Below are positions 48,816 through 60,960 of a stretch of DNA of 64,000 nt, in pieces. Position 1 is the stretch's first letter; the number at the start of each line of letters is the position of its first letter. The notes beneath the pieces were generated by a model, which worked only from the letters and a program-made list of their open reading frames with translations, was not told where the DNA came from and did no database searches. Source of the stretch: Clusia tigrina. Its lineage: Eukaryota > Arthropoda > Insecta > Diptera > Clusiidae. The stretch lies in assembly GCA_920105625.2 (NCBI GenBank), contig OV050032.1:201967758-202031757 (forward strand). The letters are read 5' to 3'. The position numbers and the translations under genes were made by a program.

Positions 48816-49500
48816 AAGCGCAAGCCCATTATAAATAGGCTATAAATATGAGACAATAAGATTTTTTGTTTACAATTCATGTATTCAGAGTTCTCACAAA
48901 CAAACGGCGAGGAATTAATAACTGGTTAAATTTGAGAAATTTGGAGGATTGACAGTCTAAAATAATAAACATTTGAGGACCACCCTAATGAATAACTTAT
49001 ACGAGGAGTATGTTCAGTTTCTCTTTCCTTTCAGCTTCTCACTTATCCATTTCCCATTGCTTGAGCAGTATCGGATATTTCCTTAGAAATACAATAACAA
49101 ATCTAATATATATTTACATATAAAGAAATTGTATAACAGTTCAACTAATTGTATAACAGCAAAGAATGAGTTTATATGAACAAATAGGTTAAGAATTTTA
49201 AGCTTTCCTCCAAACACATTTGATTGATTTTGCCAAGCATTGCTAAATCCATATAACACTTTGTATAACACTTCAGAATGTTGCATGCAAAATATTACAA
49301 AAGTATTACAGAACATACAAATAAATGAAGGAGCAATAATATTCAAAGGAATTTGAAAGCTAAAAATCCGCAAAAACACGTTGTGCGGAAATTCTATAAA
49401 AAAAAAAACCATCCCAAAAATGGTTCAGACAGACAGACAAAAAGTCCAAAAAAGGCGCAAAAACAAAAGCAGGAAAGCATCTTTTTGATGGCGCTGCAGT
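48816..49500. other. Single-copy stretch with inverted family B traces
   Basis: TTGTATAACAGTT at 49129-49141 and similar words at about 49149 and 49261 are family B in reverse orientation. No gene recognised. Confidence 0.6.
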
Positions 49501-49506
49501 AGTTGT

Positions 49507-49544
<38 letters not shown>

Positions 49545-49600
49545 CGACGACGACGACGACGACGGCGGCGACGACGACAACAACTACAACAACAACGACA
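49501..49600. repeat. (AAC)n(GAC)n compound trinucleotide tract
   Basis: About 13 AAC triplets, then about 10 GAC with GGC, then AAC again. Codes spuriously for Val/Arg/Cys runs on the minus strand. Confidence 0.92.
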
Positions 49601-51254
49601 ACAGTATTGCAGCGAGAACAACAACAACCAAGTGAAGTTGAGGTGGCGGCAAAACTTAAAAAAACAATACAAGGAAAAGAACAAGGAAACAAGTTCCAGT
49701 CGGGCCCACACAGTAGACACTCTACCATACATACGGATACATTGTATGCCTGAATATGTCTCCCAAATTGGAGACTGGCCCCCAGCAGAAAACTCGATTA
49801 CAGAAATATCGAAGAGCCAGAACACAAATTGATTCACGTAGGTTTAAATTGAAGGGCTGACACATACATATATTGATACAGATCAAGTTTGGAGTCCTAT
49901 TCGTTCATTCTTCAGACCCTTGGGGGATATATATTTTTTAAGTCTACCAATATTATAAAACAACAAAATTGCCTTTAACAAAGGTAGCTTCAAACAAATA
50001 TTTTCTTTAGAAACTGGTCCGTGTTTGCACTATTTTGAGTCGCATTTCGATGAGTCTGTAGAGACCAGTTCAAGACTAGTTGCTTAGGGAACGAGGCTCC
50101 ACATTCTCTGCATACATAATTTTTCGATCTCCAGATGTAAAAAGGCATCTCACAAAAATAGTTTCTTTTGCAGATGGTTCGATTTGCAACTATTCTCAGT
50201 CAGAGTCTAGATTTATCTCATATTTGACTGTAACGAAACTAGTTCAAACCTGGTCAAGGAACTAGCCACACATTTTCAGCAGATATATGTATAGTGACAC
50301 GACTAGTCTCAGTGCCAAACTATCAAAAACCGATTGAGGTTGGCAAGTTACCCACACACCAACAGTTGAGAACTATACTCAGCTCCCTTCTACACCTTCA
50401 GCATGGTTCAAGACTTAATCTGCCATCTTCCAACCTTTTCATAGGGAAAGAATACAAGGAAAGGGCGAAGAGACTACAGACTCCTTCGAGTCTCCAATTG
50501 TTTAGGTGAGGAGGCAATTTCAAAAGGGAACAGAAACAAGATGAACTGTCAAATTTGAAACCGTCAGCTGAGACATCCTGGGGTCGACTGGAGTTACAGC
50601 ACAAACAAATAGTATAAGTATATACGAAGTGGATCACTACAAGCCAGTCCCCACTGCTTAATGCCAATATTTTTTGGGTAGATTGGACGCACATGTTTGC
50701 GGATTCCTAAACAAACGCACACAACGATGTGGCGGCCACCGAATGCACCCGAGACCAGCAATACCGGCATCAAAGGCAGCAGTGAGCAACTGGGATCAGC
50801 TCGGCACGGTTCGGCTCGACTCGGGTCAGGTTGCCCTTGCTCAGCGCCAATGCAGTTAGTTAATCGCAAGAGTTGGAATGACGCCAACGATGAGTAGGAG
50901 GTACGGAGAGGCCAAACGAGTGGCAGACAAACGAAAAAGAAGAAGAAGACGCGTCCAGAGTTCAGTGGAGTTGAGTTGAGATGCGTTGCCGTTGCCGTTG
51001 CGTTGCATTGGAGCCCTGGGAAGCTGGGAATATCAAAAATAAAACAACAACAACCAAGAATTAAATAATGAGGATGCTGCTGCTGCTGGTGCTGATGAAG
51101 ACGATTAAGAAGAAGAAGAATGAGATGATGATGCTGTTTCTTAGGAGGCGTTGTGGAACACCACCCATGAGTCATGTCTGTGGCAAAAGTTGAAAAATAC
51201 TTTGTGTTTGTTGCCGCTGTTGTTGGTGCCGCGATACGCCTGTGCTGTTGATTG
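49601..51254. other. Single-copy intron-like sequence
   Basis: Short CTGCTG and AGAAGA runs near 51070-51130. Frames on both strands lack recognised motifs. Confidence 0.55.
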
Positions 51255-51265
51255 TTTCGCAATTT

Positions 51266-51308
51266 ATGCAGCAGCAGCAGCAGCAGCAGCAGCATCAGCA
51301 GCATCAGT
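51266..51308. repeat. (GCA)n microsatellite
   Basis: About 14 triplets, GCAGCA with two GCATCA interruptions. Confidence 0.92.
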
Positions 51309-51544
51309 TGCCGTTGTCAAAAGTGCTCCTCTCAACTTGTGCCGCACTCATGCAGATGACAGTTAATTTTTCAGCGCAACTGAGTCGAGTTAATTTTACT
51401 GTGTTTTCGGTAAATGACAATTTCACAATTCCGGCGACAATGCCACAGACCTGCAGACATGCCCCAGTAGTGGCTAATTTAGTGAGAGGCAACTGGGGAA
51501 CTGCAGCTGAAAAGTTGGGTAGGCCCAGAACCTGAGACAAATGC

Positions 51545-52640
51545 TCCTTTCATTCTTATGCATTTATATATTTGGTCTCTTTTATTTCTCTCTCTTTATC
51601 TATCTTTTTCTCTTTTTTCTTTTTGTTTCTCTTTTCTCTCTCATTTCTCCCTCTTTTCCCTATTTTCCCTATTTTCTCTCTCTTTCTCTCTCTTTCTCCC
51701 TCTTTCTCCCTCTTTCTCCCTCTTTCTACCTCTTTCTACCTCTTTCTACCTCTTTCCTCTCTCTTTTATTTCCTTTTTTTGTCTTTTTTCTGTCTTTTTT
51801 CTCTATTTTTTCTCTCTTCTTTTTCTCTCTTTATTTTCTCTCTATTCATTTTCTCTCTATTCGTTTTCTCTTTATTCATTTTCTCTATTCATTTTCTCTC
51901 TATTCATTTTCTCTCTATTCATTTGTTCTCTATTCATTTTCTCTCTATTCATTTGTTCTCTATTCATTTGTTCTCTATTCATTTTCTCTCTATTCATTTG
52001 CTCTCTATTCATTTGTTCTCTATTCGTTTTCTCTCTATTCATTTTCTCTATTCATTTTTTCTCTATTCATTTTCTCTCTATTCATTTTCTTTCTATTCAT
52101 TTTCTCTCTATTCATTTTCTCTCCATTCATTTTCTCTCTGTTCATTTTCTCTCTATTCTCTCTATTCATTTTCTCTCTATTCCCTCTATTCATTTTCTCT
52201 CTATTCTCTCTATTCATTTTCTCTCTATTCATTTTCTCTCTATTCATTTTCTCTCTATTCATTTTCTCTCTATTCGTTTTCTGTCTATTCATTTTCTCTC
52301 TATTCATTTTCTTTCTATTCATTTTCTCTTTATTCATTTTCTTTCTATTCATTTTCTCTCTATACCCTCAATTCCTTTTTCCCTCTCTTCTTTTTCCCTC
52401 TCTTCTTTTTCCCTCTCTTCTTTTTCTCCTGCTATATTTTTGTCCGATTTTTTATATATATTTTGTTTCTACATTCACTTATCTATATTTTCTCTTCTCT
52501 CTTTACTACCTCTGTCGTTTATTTCCCTTTTTTCTGTAGCTTTCTATATTCGCCTTCTTCTCAGCATCTTTCCTCTCCTTTTTCTTTCTCTCTCTTTCTA
52601 TTGCTTTCTTATTCAATTCTTCATGTACCCACTGAGAATA
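51545..52640 (-). repeat. Pyrimidine-rich array with 15-bp unit (TTTTCTCTCTATTCA)
   Basis: At 51835-52365 there are about 35 units of TTTTCTCTCTATTCA with small changes; the flanks are simpler CTCTTT text. Because the unit is 15 bp and free of stop codons in its forward frames, all three plus frames stay open (332, 367 and 359 codons, the longest in the window), which marks them as artefacts. The minus strand is purine-rich. Confidence 0.94.
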
Positions 52641-54309
52641 GTTACACTTGAGACGCCTTAAGCCCCCTCACTTTACCTCAATCCCACGAACCCAATTCCA
52701 AGTGAATCACCCTGCAAAAGAGCCTCCAAACTATGCAGATGAGCACTCCTCGGTAGACTGCGGCGGTCTGTCCCACAAAAACTCCAATTTCACATAAACA
52801 AAGAGAAAAAATCCAAAAAGAAGAAGTCCCAAAATTTAGTTATGAAAAAATGCTTTAAGTCAGTCATAGCGACTATTAAAATTGCTACACTACACTTTGG
52901 GGTCATATAATTTATAAATAACATTTAAAATGGATACGCAGTGACAGATCGGTTCAGTTGTTAATAGGCAGAAGCTCTTCAAAGAAGTGAGAGGTGCGGT
53001 TCAGTTGTTAATTGGCACCAGCTCATTAAAGAAGTGATTTATAATAAGAAATTAAGAGAACGATTGGAGGCGATCAAATTTAAGGCTGAAGTAAGTATTC
53101 TATAAATTATTATGTGTATGACCACGCCCACGTTTCAGCCTTACAAAGAGTCGCCGTGCGTAGTGTGCCTAAGGAGTCAGTTAGCCCACTGAAGCGACAA
53201 AAGCAAAAGCACAACTCCGCTGCACTTACTCCACCACCCCAAACGCCCTTCAATGCTAGCAGAATAGAATATCATGCTAAGCTGGCTCGCCTGCACCCTC
53301 CCCACCCTACCCTACTGCTACTACGAGTACTACGCTAAATTTCAAAAGATGATGCTGCCCTATCGCGCATTTTGTATTCGTATCTTGACGGCATTAAAAA
53401 TCAATTGTGTGTTATTCTAAAACTGGCTTTTATCTTGCACAGCGCAGATTCCAACCAGTGGTGCTGGGCTCAATGGGAAGGAGACGGGCGGAGAAGCGGA
53501 GAGCCACATGGCCAACTGCATTCAATCTATGCCCGAGGCCAATAAACACTTTCCCAAAGACACCCTCGACCAGCAATTCAAGTGGTTTACATTTTATGAG
53601 ACACTTTTGGTGGATTGGAACTCTTCCACTCTGCCTTTTTGCTAGCAAGGCAGTCATTTCTCAAAGTCAAGCTGACAGTGTAAAATGTGATTAGTCCTTA
53701 GTACTCCATGGGCGGGTTACACAAACACACACGTAGTCACACAAGCAAACTCAGACACACAACCTTTCCTTTGCCTCTTTTTCCATTCTAATTTATTTCT
53801 CTGTGTAATTTACACTTTTATCTATTTCCCTATTCAATTATTTTGTTCATACTCTTTTTCTACTTATTCGCTTTTCATTTTTATTTATTTATCTCCTATT
53901 TTAATTTAATTCTGTCCTATTTCTCTTAATTTATCGGACAGCTGCGATTATATATGACGGAAGCCGCCCTCAGTGGTCTCTATGGTAAGCTAAGGCTAAG
54001 TGTGAAGGCGAAGTTCCTTCTCTAGCACGAGTAGTGGCGACAGTTGCCGCCAACAATGTGCATATCACCCCCTCCCAACAGTCCCAAGAGCACACTCTCA
54101 TATAGGCATAGATGAAAAACGCAACAAAGTTGGAAATTTGTTTAATTTTGTTTAAGAAAAGCAACAACAACAACAGCAGCGAAACCAACAAAAAAAAGCG
54201 CGCCAGAAAAAGAGAACAGAGCAACCCAGCAACGAAATCGAAGCGAACGTGTGACGCGATGGCTCAGATTTTGATGATGCAGCAGCGCCAAACTGGTTGC
54301 ACAGCACGA
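52641..54309. other. Single-copy stretch with a 47-bp tandem duplication
   Basis: GGTTCAGTTGTTAATNGGCA starts two copies at about 52950 and 52997, each containing AGAAGCTC or CAGCTC and AAAGAAGTGA. Otherwise mixed sequence; no gene recognised. Confidence 0.6.
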
Positions 54310-54430
54310 GTAATCTGAGCTGCTGTTGTTGTCGTTGGTGCTGTAGTTGGTGGTGCTGCTGTTGTTGTTGGTACTGTTGCCGATGGCGACGTTGACGTTG
54401 ATGGCGATGGTAATGGTGTTGGTGTTGGCA
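54310..54430. repeat. GTTGGTGCTG/GTTGATGGCG triplet-rich tract
   Basis: Triplets GTT, GGT, GCT and GAT in irregular order, keeping frame. Gives a Pro/Thr/Ala-rich minus-strand frame that I regard as an artefact. Confidence 0.75.
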
Positions 54431-55039
54431 GCGCAGAGGGAAGCTTTGAATTCAAATGGCAGCTAATTTCAAGCATCCAAATGCTTTTAGCTTCCCATTC
54501 AGCGAAGGAGACAAATCCACAAATTATGCTCGGATATATTAACGGATCTGTGGGGGGTTTCTGGGTGTTACTGAAATGTCAACGAAGAAAAGTTGGTCGA
54601 AGTTGGAAGCACCCTTTTAGCTACTCTTCAGACTCCCGGTGGAACACCAGTCCCGCGAATAATAAGAAAAAAAGTTGTATGTAGGTCTCGTACTGCCACA
54701 CCCCCTTTTTCAGTTCTGTATACTTACTACAGTTATGGTCAGAACCCAAACCGTAGACGCCTCGCCGGCAACGCACCTGAGAGACTTCTACCGTTAGAAG
54801 TATCTCACAGCTAGCAATCATTTAAATTCAGTCCTGTCACGAATTTCCCCAGTCTTTGGATAGAATTATCTTCACAGCATTCCGACAGAAAACTATTTGA
54901 ATCCATATGAAATCCGAGGGAAAATATTCACTACATGGATCTCGACGATTGTGGTGCTGCCAGGCGTCTTTACTCTTACGTACTCAATTGTGTCAGCTTC
55001 TACAGTTATGCTAACTAATTTATAGTCCTTTACTGTTCC
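54431..55039. other. Single-copy stretch
   Basis: No gene recognised. Confidence 0.5.
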
Positions 55040-55890
55040 GAACTATGCTTCAAGTTCGATATCTCCAACTTCGATATCTTCATTCGATATCTCCTCCAAC
55101 TCCATCTTCATCTTCACTATCTTCAAATTCGATATCCTCCACTTCGCTATCTAAAGATTCACAATCTTCAGCTTCGCTATCTTCCACTTCGCTATCTTCA
55201 GATTCACAATCTTCAGCTTCACTATCTTCAACTTCGATATCCTCATCTTCTATCGTCATCTTCGATATCTTCATCTTCGATATCTTCATCTTCGATATCT
55301 TCATCTTCGATATCTTCATCTTCGCTGTCTATCATCAACTTCACTATTTCCTATACTCAATTTCTCTATTTTACCCTTTTTTTTTGACTTCCCTATCTTC
55401 GACTCTTTTTTAATATCAACTCCTATATTTTCCGTATCTTCAACTTCGCTATATTACCTTCACTCAACTTCTCTATTTTCTCTACCCTTAACTGCCCTAT
55501 TTTCTCTATCTTCAACTTCGCTATTTTATATATCTCCAACTTTAATATCTTCAACTTCGTATCTTCACACTCACTGTATTATGCTTCACTATCTTCAAAA
55601 GCGACATCTCCAACATCGGTGTCTTTTACTTTACTATCTTCACTATCCTCATCTTCTCTACTTGCATTATCTTCAACTTCCCTATTTTCTCTATCCTCAA
55701 CTTCCCCATTTCCTCTGTTAAACTTCTCTATTTTCTCCATCTTCAACTTAGCTATTTTACTGTATATTCAATTTCAGTATTTCCTCTCTTGAACTTCCCT
55801 ATTGTCTCTATTCTCACCCTTCTCTATTTACCCTATCCTCAGCTTTAATATTTCCTATCTTCATCTTCACTATACCCTATACTCAACTTA
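55040..55890. repeat. ATCTTCAACTTCGAT minisatellite
   Basis: Units of 15-18 bp. Near-perfect ATCTTCATCTTCGAT repeats at 55256-55325, with a ~57-bp higher-order pair at about 55150 and 55207 (both containing AGATTCACAATCTTCAGCTT). The right side decays into CTATTTTCTCTATCTTCAAC. Confidence 0.92.
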
Positions 55891-56494
55891 TCTACGCCCA
55901 GTCGGGAGACTTTCGCTTTCAAATAATCATGATATATTTCATTGAACAATTATTCGATAATGGTTCTTGAAATGCTTGAATCAATTTATTAATTGACAAC
56001 ATCTTTGGACAACTTTCCCCCCAGTTAGTGGTTGAGATTTCTACTCTACTCTGTGTCTTTCTGTGTTTTCACACAAATCGTATCAGTGGAACAATCAATC
56101 ACAACTCGAGATTGCTTCGCTCCGCTTCAAGATTGCGATCCACAAAGCAGATCTATCTGAGAGTAATCTATGAACCCCTCTCCCAAATGGCACCTTCAGC
56201 ACATCCAAAAACGAAGATTTCAAATCAAATGGAGCAAAATGAACAGTTTGTCAGCGCTGGAGAATTTTGCATACTCAGCCCTCTGCGGGGCTGGGCTGAG
56301 ACTGCGACCGAGTGTGAATTGACGACCTCAGCTGTTAATGACTCAATCAATTTCAATTTAATTGAATTTACTCAGCGAGACATGTTTGGTTGTTTTTTAT
56401 AGTCTTTTTTGTTGCCTGCTCTGGCCTCGCCCAGTCTGAGTGTGTGTCCGAGACCGCGACCGAGCCCCAGAAGCTTTATAGAAGTCCCTTTCAG
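55891..56494. other. Single-copy stretch
   Basis: A 124-codon plus frame (56028-56402) has no recognised domain. No gene called. Confidence 0.5.
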
Positions 56495-56537
<43 letters not shown>

Positions 56538-56540
56538 AGC

Positions 56541-56572
<32 letters not shown>
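56495..56572. repeat. (CAG)n(CAA)n tract
   Basis: About 10 CAG triplets followed by mixed CAA/CAG. It could encode polyglutamine in one plus frame, but the frame ends immediately after and has no protein-like flanks. Confidence 0.92.
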
Positions 56573-56574
<2 letters not shown>

Positions 56575-56662
56575 AAGAAACTCTTATTAAGTTCTTCACA
56601 CTTGACATGCAGTTAAAATGTAAATTCTTCCATTACTATTATTATTACTATTATTAATGTTT

Positions 56663-56672
56663 GTTATTGTGG

Positions 56673-56714
<42 letters not shown>

Positions 56715-56733
56715 TTGTTGTTGTTGTTGTTAA
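56663..56733. repeat. (GTT)n tract
   Basis: About 23 triplets with one TTT and one GTG interruption, only 90 bp from the CAA tract and in complementary orientation. Confidence 0.92.
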
Positions 56734-57164
56734 TATTGTATATGATATCATAAACACAACAATAACAAAAGCCCAAAGAAAAGAAAACCTTGAAGCGGAA
56801 TAAAGATTTCTGTACTTGTGTGAGCTTCCCTGCGGCTCACGTCGTCGTCGTCATCGTCTGCTCGCGCTGATTTTGTGCATTTGCATAGAGTGTGGAACGC
56901 GGGAGGGGCGAGGATACCATCAATTGGTGTCGGCACAATGGGCAGATGGGGTTGGATTTCATTGGCAATCTTCTTCTGGTCGGTCAACATTTCGACCCGC
57001 CCCTGATATTTGTGCTGCTTGTCTCGGCGATGTGGTGGGAGTCTTCTACACACTTGGTTGTTAATATCAAAACACTGAACCACAAATTGAAGTATTACAA
57101 TTGTATAACAGTTTACCTCAGGTACAACAATTATCACTTTCCAACAAAGGTAATACTCACACTA

Positions 57165-57790
57165 ACTGTGTAGTGTATAACAGTTTATTAAATTGTATAA
57201 CAAATTCCGTTTATCAACATATGTAGGATCAGGTTTTTATATATACGAGTATATATTGCTCAAGTTTCTTATTTTGTATAAAAGTCTCCGTATAACAGTT
57301 TCTAATGTTGCAAAAATGTTTTCTTTTGTCACCAAACGCAGTAGCCCCAATAGTAATATATTGTATAACAGTTTCTTATTTTGTATTAAAATGTTCATTT
57401 ATCACTCTATTGGCGATATGCACTATTTACAAATATAGTGTATAACAGTCTTTAATTCTGTAAAGTTTAATTTTACCACCACATGTACGAGCTGTACCAA
57501 AGAAACATTATATAACAGTTATTTATTTCTATTTATATATTGTACAACAGTGTATTTTTTGTTTGAATGTTTCCGTATAACAGTTTCTAATGCTGCATAA
57601 GTTTTCACATATCACCAAACGTACTAATCGCACTATTTATATATTGTATAACAGGTTTTATGCACCACCATATGTGCGATCCCCAATATATACAATACAT
57701 ATACCTAAAAATATAAAAATACCTCACGATGGAACCAAACGTGTATAACGGTTTCCTTTTTTATAATGTGTATAACAGTTTCCTTTAGTG
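57165..57790 (-). repeat. Minisatellite family B, inverted, organised in ~72-bp units
   Basis: ATTGTATAACAGTTTCTTAT landmarks recur near 57292, 57363, 57442, 57514, 57574 and 57647 (spacing 60-79 bp). Pairs of units also share TTTCTAATGNTGCANAANTT and ATCACCAAACG segments. TTGTATAACAGTTT at 57361-57374 is the exact reverse complement of 48784-48797. Confidence 0.88.
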
Positions 57791-58044
57791 TATAAATACT
57801 GGGTAATACTAGACTCGTAGTTAAAAGAGAAATTAATGGCGGAGAAAATGAATCCTCTCGGTGAGGCAGAGAACTGCGGAGTCGTCTAAGCGGGTTAAAG
57901 GAACGAGGTTCATAACTGCCGGATTTAAGTGTACGAAAAGTGGGCGTAACATAGATTTATGTAACAAGCTGAATGCGAGACTAAAGCATGAAGAGGAATA
58001 CAGAGAGCTCCATATATATCTCAGAGACAGAAGAGAAAGACATA
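57791..58044. other. Short single-copy spacer
   Basis: A 62-codon plus frame (57861-58049) is rich in Arg, Lys and Glu, has no recognised family and runs into the GA array. Not called. Confidence 0.5.
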
Positions 58045-58500
58045 AGTAGGGAGAGAGAGGGAGAGAGGGAGAGAGAGGGAGAAAGGGAGAACGGGAGAGA
58101 GGGAGAGAGGAAGAAAGGGAGAGAGGAAGAAAGGCAGAGAGGAAGAAAGGGAGAGAGGGAGTGAGAGGTAAATAAAGTGATAAAAACAGTGGGTAAAAAG
58201 AGATACAGATAAAGATAGAAAGAGTGAAAGAGAAGGGTACAGATATAAAGAGTGAGATAAATAGATAAAGATAGAGAGGTAGAGAAAAACAGATAAAGAT
58301 AGACAGAGATAGATAAAGAAAGACAATAGAGATACAAAGAAAGATTGCGATAGAAAGATAGAGATAGAAAACGAGTTAGAAAAAGAAAGATAGATAATGA
58401 GACAATAGAGATAGAAGAAGGGAGATAGATAAGGAGACAATAGGGATAGGTGGAAAAAGAGAGATAGATAGAGACAAGATAGCCAGATGGAAATACTGAG
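58045..58500 (+). repeat. GAGA/GATA-rich array
   Basis: Left: GGGAGAGAGGAAGAAA units of about 16 bp (58050-58160). Right: degenerate AGATAAAGATAGAGA text. Confidence 0.92.
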
Positions 58501-58502
58501 AT

Positions 58503-58682
<180 letters not shown>

Positions 58683-58685
<3 letters not shown>

Positions 58686-60689
58686 TAGAGAGAACAATAA
58701 AACGAGAAAAAGATGTAAAGAGTATGATAAAACTAGAGATAGATTGAGATAGAGATAGAAAAAGAGAGATGAAGAAGAGAGAGCAATAGAACGTTAGACG
58801 GAAAGAAAAAGAGAGAGCAATAGAACGTTAGACAGAGGAAGTTATTTAGCGACTTAGTCCCCTCCTCCTCCAAGCCATCGATTGATCTTCCCTTTGCTCT
58901 AAACGCTTTCGGTCTGCATTTGCATTTGCGTGCACTGAACACGTTGACCTGAATTCTGAGGAAAAATCCTCAAGCGTAAAATCATTAAAATTGGCGGAGA
59001 AAACGTTCTCCAATGCACATTAAATTAAATAGACCATGATTATGAGCAGAAATCCGCTATGGCGTTGCATGCGGCGTGCGGGTGCGGGCGAGTGGTGTGC
59101 GTGGCAGAGTGGGGAAGAGTGAAGAGTGAAGAGAGGAGGTTCGTGGCGATGCCATTATTCAAATCTATTCGAAAATTATACATTCTTAATTTATGAGTGC
59201 GGCAGAACACAGAACTGAAGCATTCTTCTTCGTTGTTTTACAAATTAAGTGTTAAAAAGTGGGCATGTAAATGGAGCAATCATTCAAAAACACGCTTTTA
59301 ATTAGCTGCCAGTATAAACACAGTGCAGCGCAATAAAACGTGTACAGCCAATGAGAAACTCGGAGAAGTTTATAAATTTAGGTTCAAACGGACTAGAAAA
59401 CCCACGCTTCCAAATATCTGATACCATGTTGATTTGTTTTTATTTGTATCTGGATGCATTCATTTGGCGCACACTGTACACTGTATTTATGAAGCGTATA
59501 TCGCGCTTAAATGGGGGAGGGGGGTGGAGCGGTCTCCGCTGAACTGTTTCACTGGCAAATCAACAACAACCTGCGCAACTAAGTTGCTCTATGAACCTTG
59601 CCGGTTTGCGGAACTGAGCTGAGTTGCGTCGCGTCTGCAGCGCAGCATGGAACTGACTCATGCCCATCGCCATCGCCATCGCCATGCCCAACCGTGCGTC
59701 CATTAGCTTGGGTAGTCCAGCGTAAAGAAAACAACACCCAACTGCGACAAATGAGGCATGCGGCACACAAAACACCGCTTGGAGAAGTTTAGTTGTAGGT
59801 CGGTCTGTGAACCAGTGCGTACCACCAGTGGGGGAGGGGCACTGCTGAACTCTGAGTGAGGCCCGCAGCGAGAGCTCAGCTCCCCACACCTCCCCTGCAG
59901 TATCTAAACCCAGCATTTGCGGCGCATTTGTTGCTGGCTTTTGCGTTTCGTGGAATCATGAAGTGCGCTGCTCTCCGAACAAAATTTTAGTGCCCGGAAG
60001 TTATTTTGGTCCCTTATCAGATGCAGTTTTCGTTGTTGCTGCTGTTGCTGCTGCTGCTGGTGATGGCGCTGGCGATGATGCCGCTCAAGCGTGTATAGGA
60101 GCACAGACCATGATGATGTCATCATTTGTATTTAGTCGCCTGCCGGGCAGTTGTCATTACCGCGAAGATTTATTTACGCGTACAACAGCAAGTGCAAAAT
60201 TATGTTTCAATACGTTTCCCGAAATAGCACACAATACAGGAAAGAGAGTGTAGGAAAGAGAGAGAGAGAGAGTAAGAGGAAGAGGAAGAGATGGGTGAGA
60301 GGTACACTATAAAATTCACAGAACAATGTGTTGACGAACCCCTCCACCAATTCACTTGATTAAGTACTACTTTGGAATTCTTGTAGCAAATTTCGACCCG
60401 GGGGTTTGCGTCGATAGCGACTGAACTCATGAATGCGTTGAAGGTCTTAGTCGGCTTCTGAAATTAGCAGAGAGCGTCCCAATCCCCCTTGTAGAGAAGA
60501 ATAATGCTGAATTAAAGTCTTCTTCGGCAGGCGAAAGAATTGTTTATTGATTCTCCAATGGCGCCTTGAGAATCATCGAAGGTAGTCTCGTCAGGGGATT
60601 CACCTTATTAAAAGCTTGCGAAGGTTGGCAATGAAACGCCATAAAGGATTCCACAGCATCTTACGGATCCTTTAAAGTTAATTTAGAGT
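58683..60689. other. Single-copy intron-like sequence
   Basis: Short (GCCATC)n near 59662-59685, GCTGCTG near 60030-60058, and GAGAGA near 60255-60275. A 47-bp-scale GAGAGCAATAGAACGTTAGA duplication lies at 58777 and 58811. No gene recognised. Confidence 0.6.
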
Positions 60690-60960
60690 GCTTTTAGACT
60701 TCTTCTCGAGTACTTTTCGAGTGTTTTTAAGAATTCTTTTAGAGTACTTTTATAATTCTTTGCGACTCTTTTTACAAAGGTTTTATAGGCAATTCAAATT
60801 TATAAACTTTCGTAGAGAATTAAAGCATTGCTTTCATAAAACTTACAAGCCTTTTATAGAGAACTCAAAACTTTTATAGGGAATTCAAAGCTTTTAAAAA
60901 GCCTACAAACCTTTTGTAGGGGACACAAATCATTAACAGAGGTTTGAGAACTTCTGAAAA
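60690..60960. repeat. Degenerate TTTTAGAGTACTTTT / AAAGCTTTTATAGGGAA repeat
   Basis: On the left, AGAGTGCTTTTAGA, GAGTACTTTTCGAGTG and similar words recur every ~20-28 bp. On the right, the near-complementary theme CTTTTATAGNGAATTCAAA recurs three to four times. Confidence 0.65.

Noticed and set aside
51558..52661. 367-codon open frame, the longest in the window
   Set aside because: Entirely made of a stop-free 15-bp repeat; the other two forward frames are equally open.
56390..56575. Polyglutamine-containing frame
   Set aside because: No protein-like sequence beyond the CAG/CAA tract, no start or splice support, opposite strand to the host gene.
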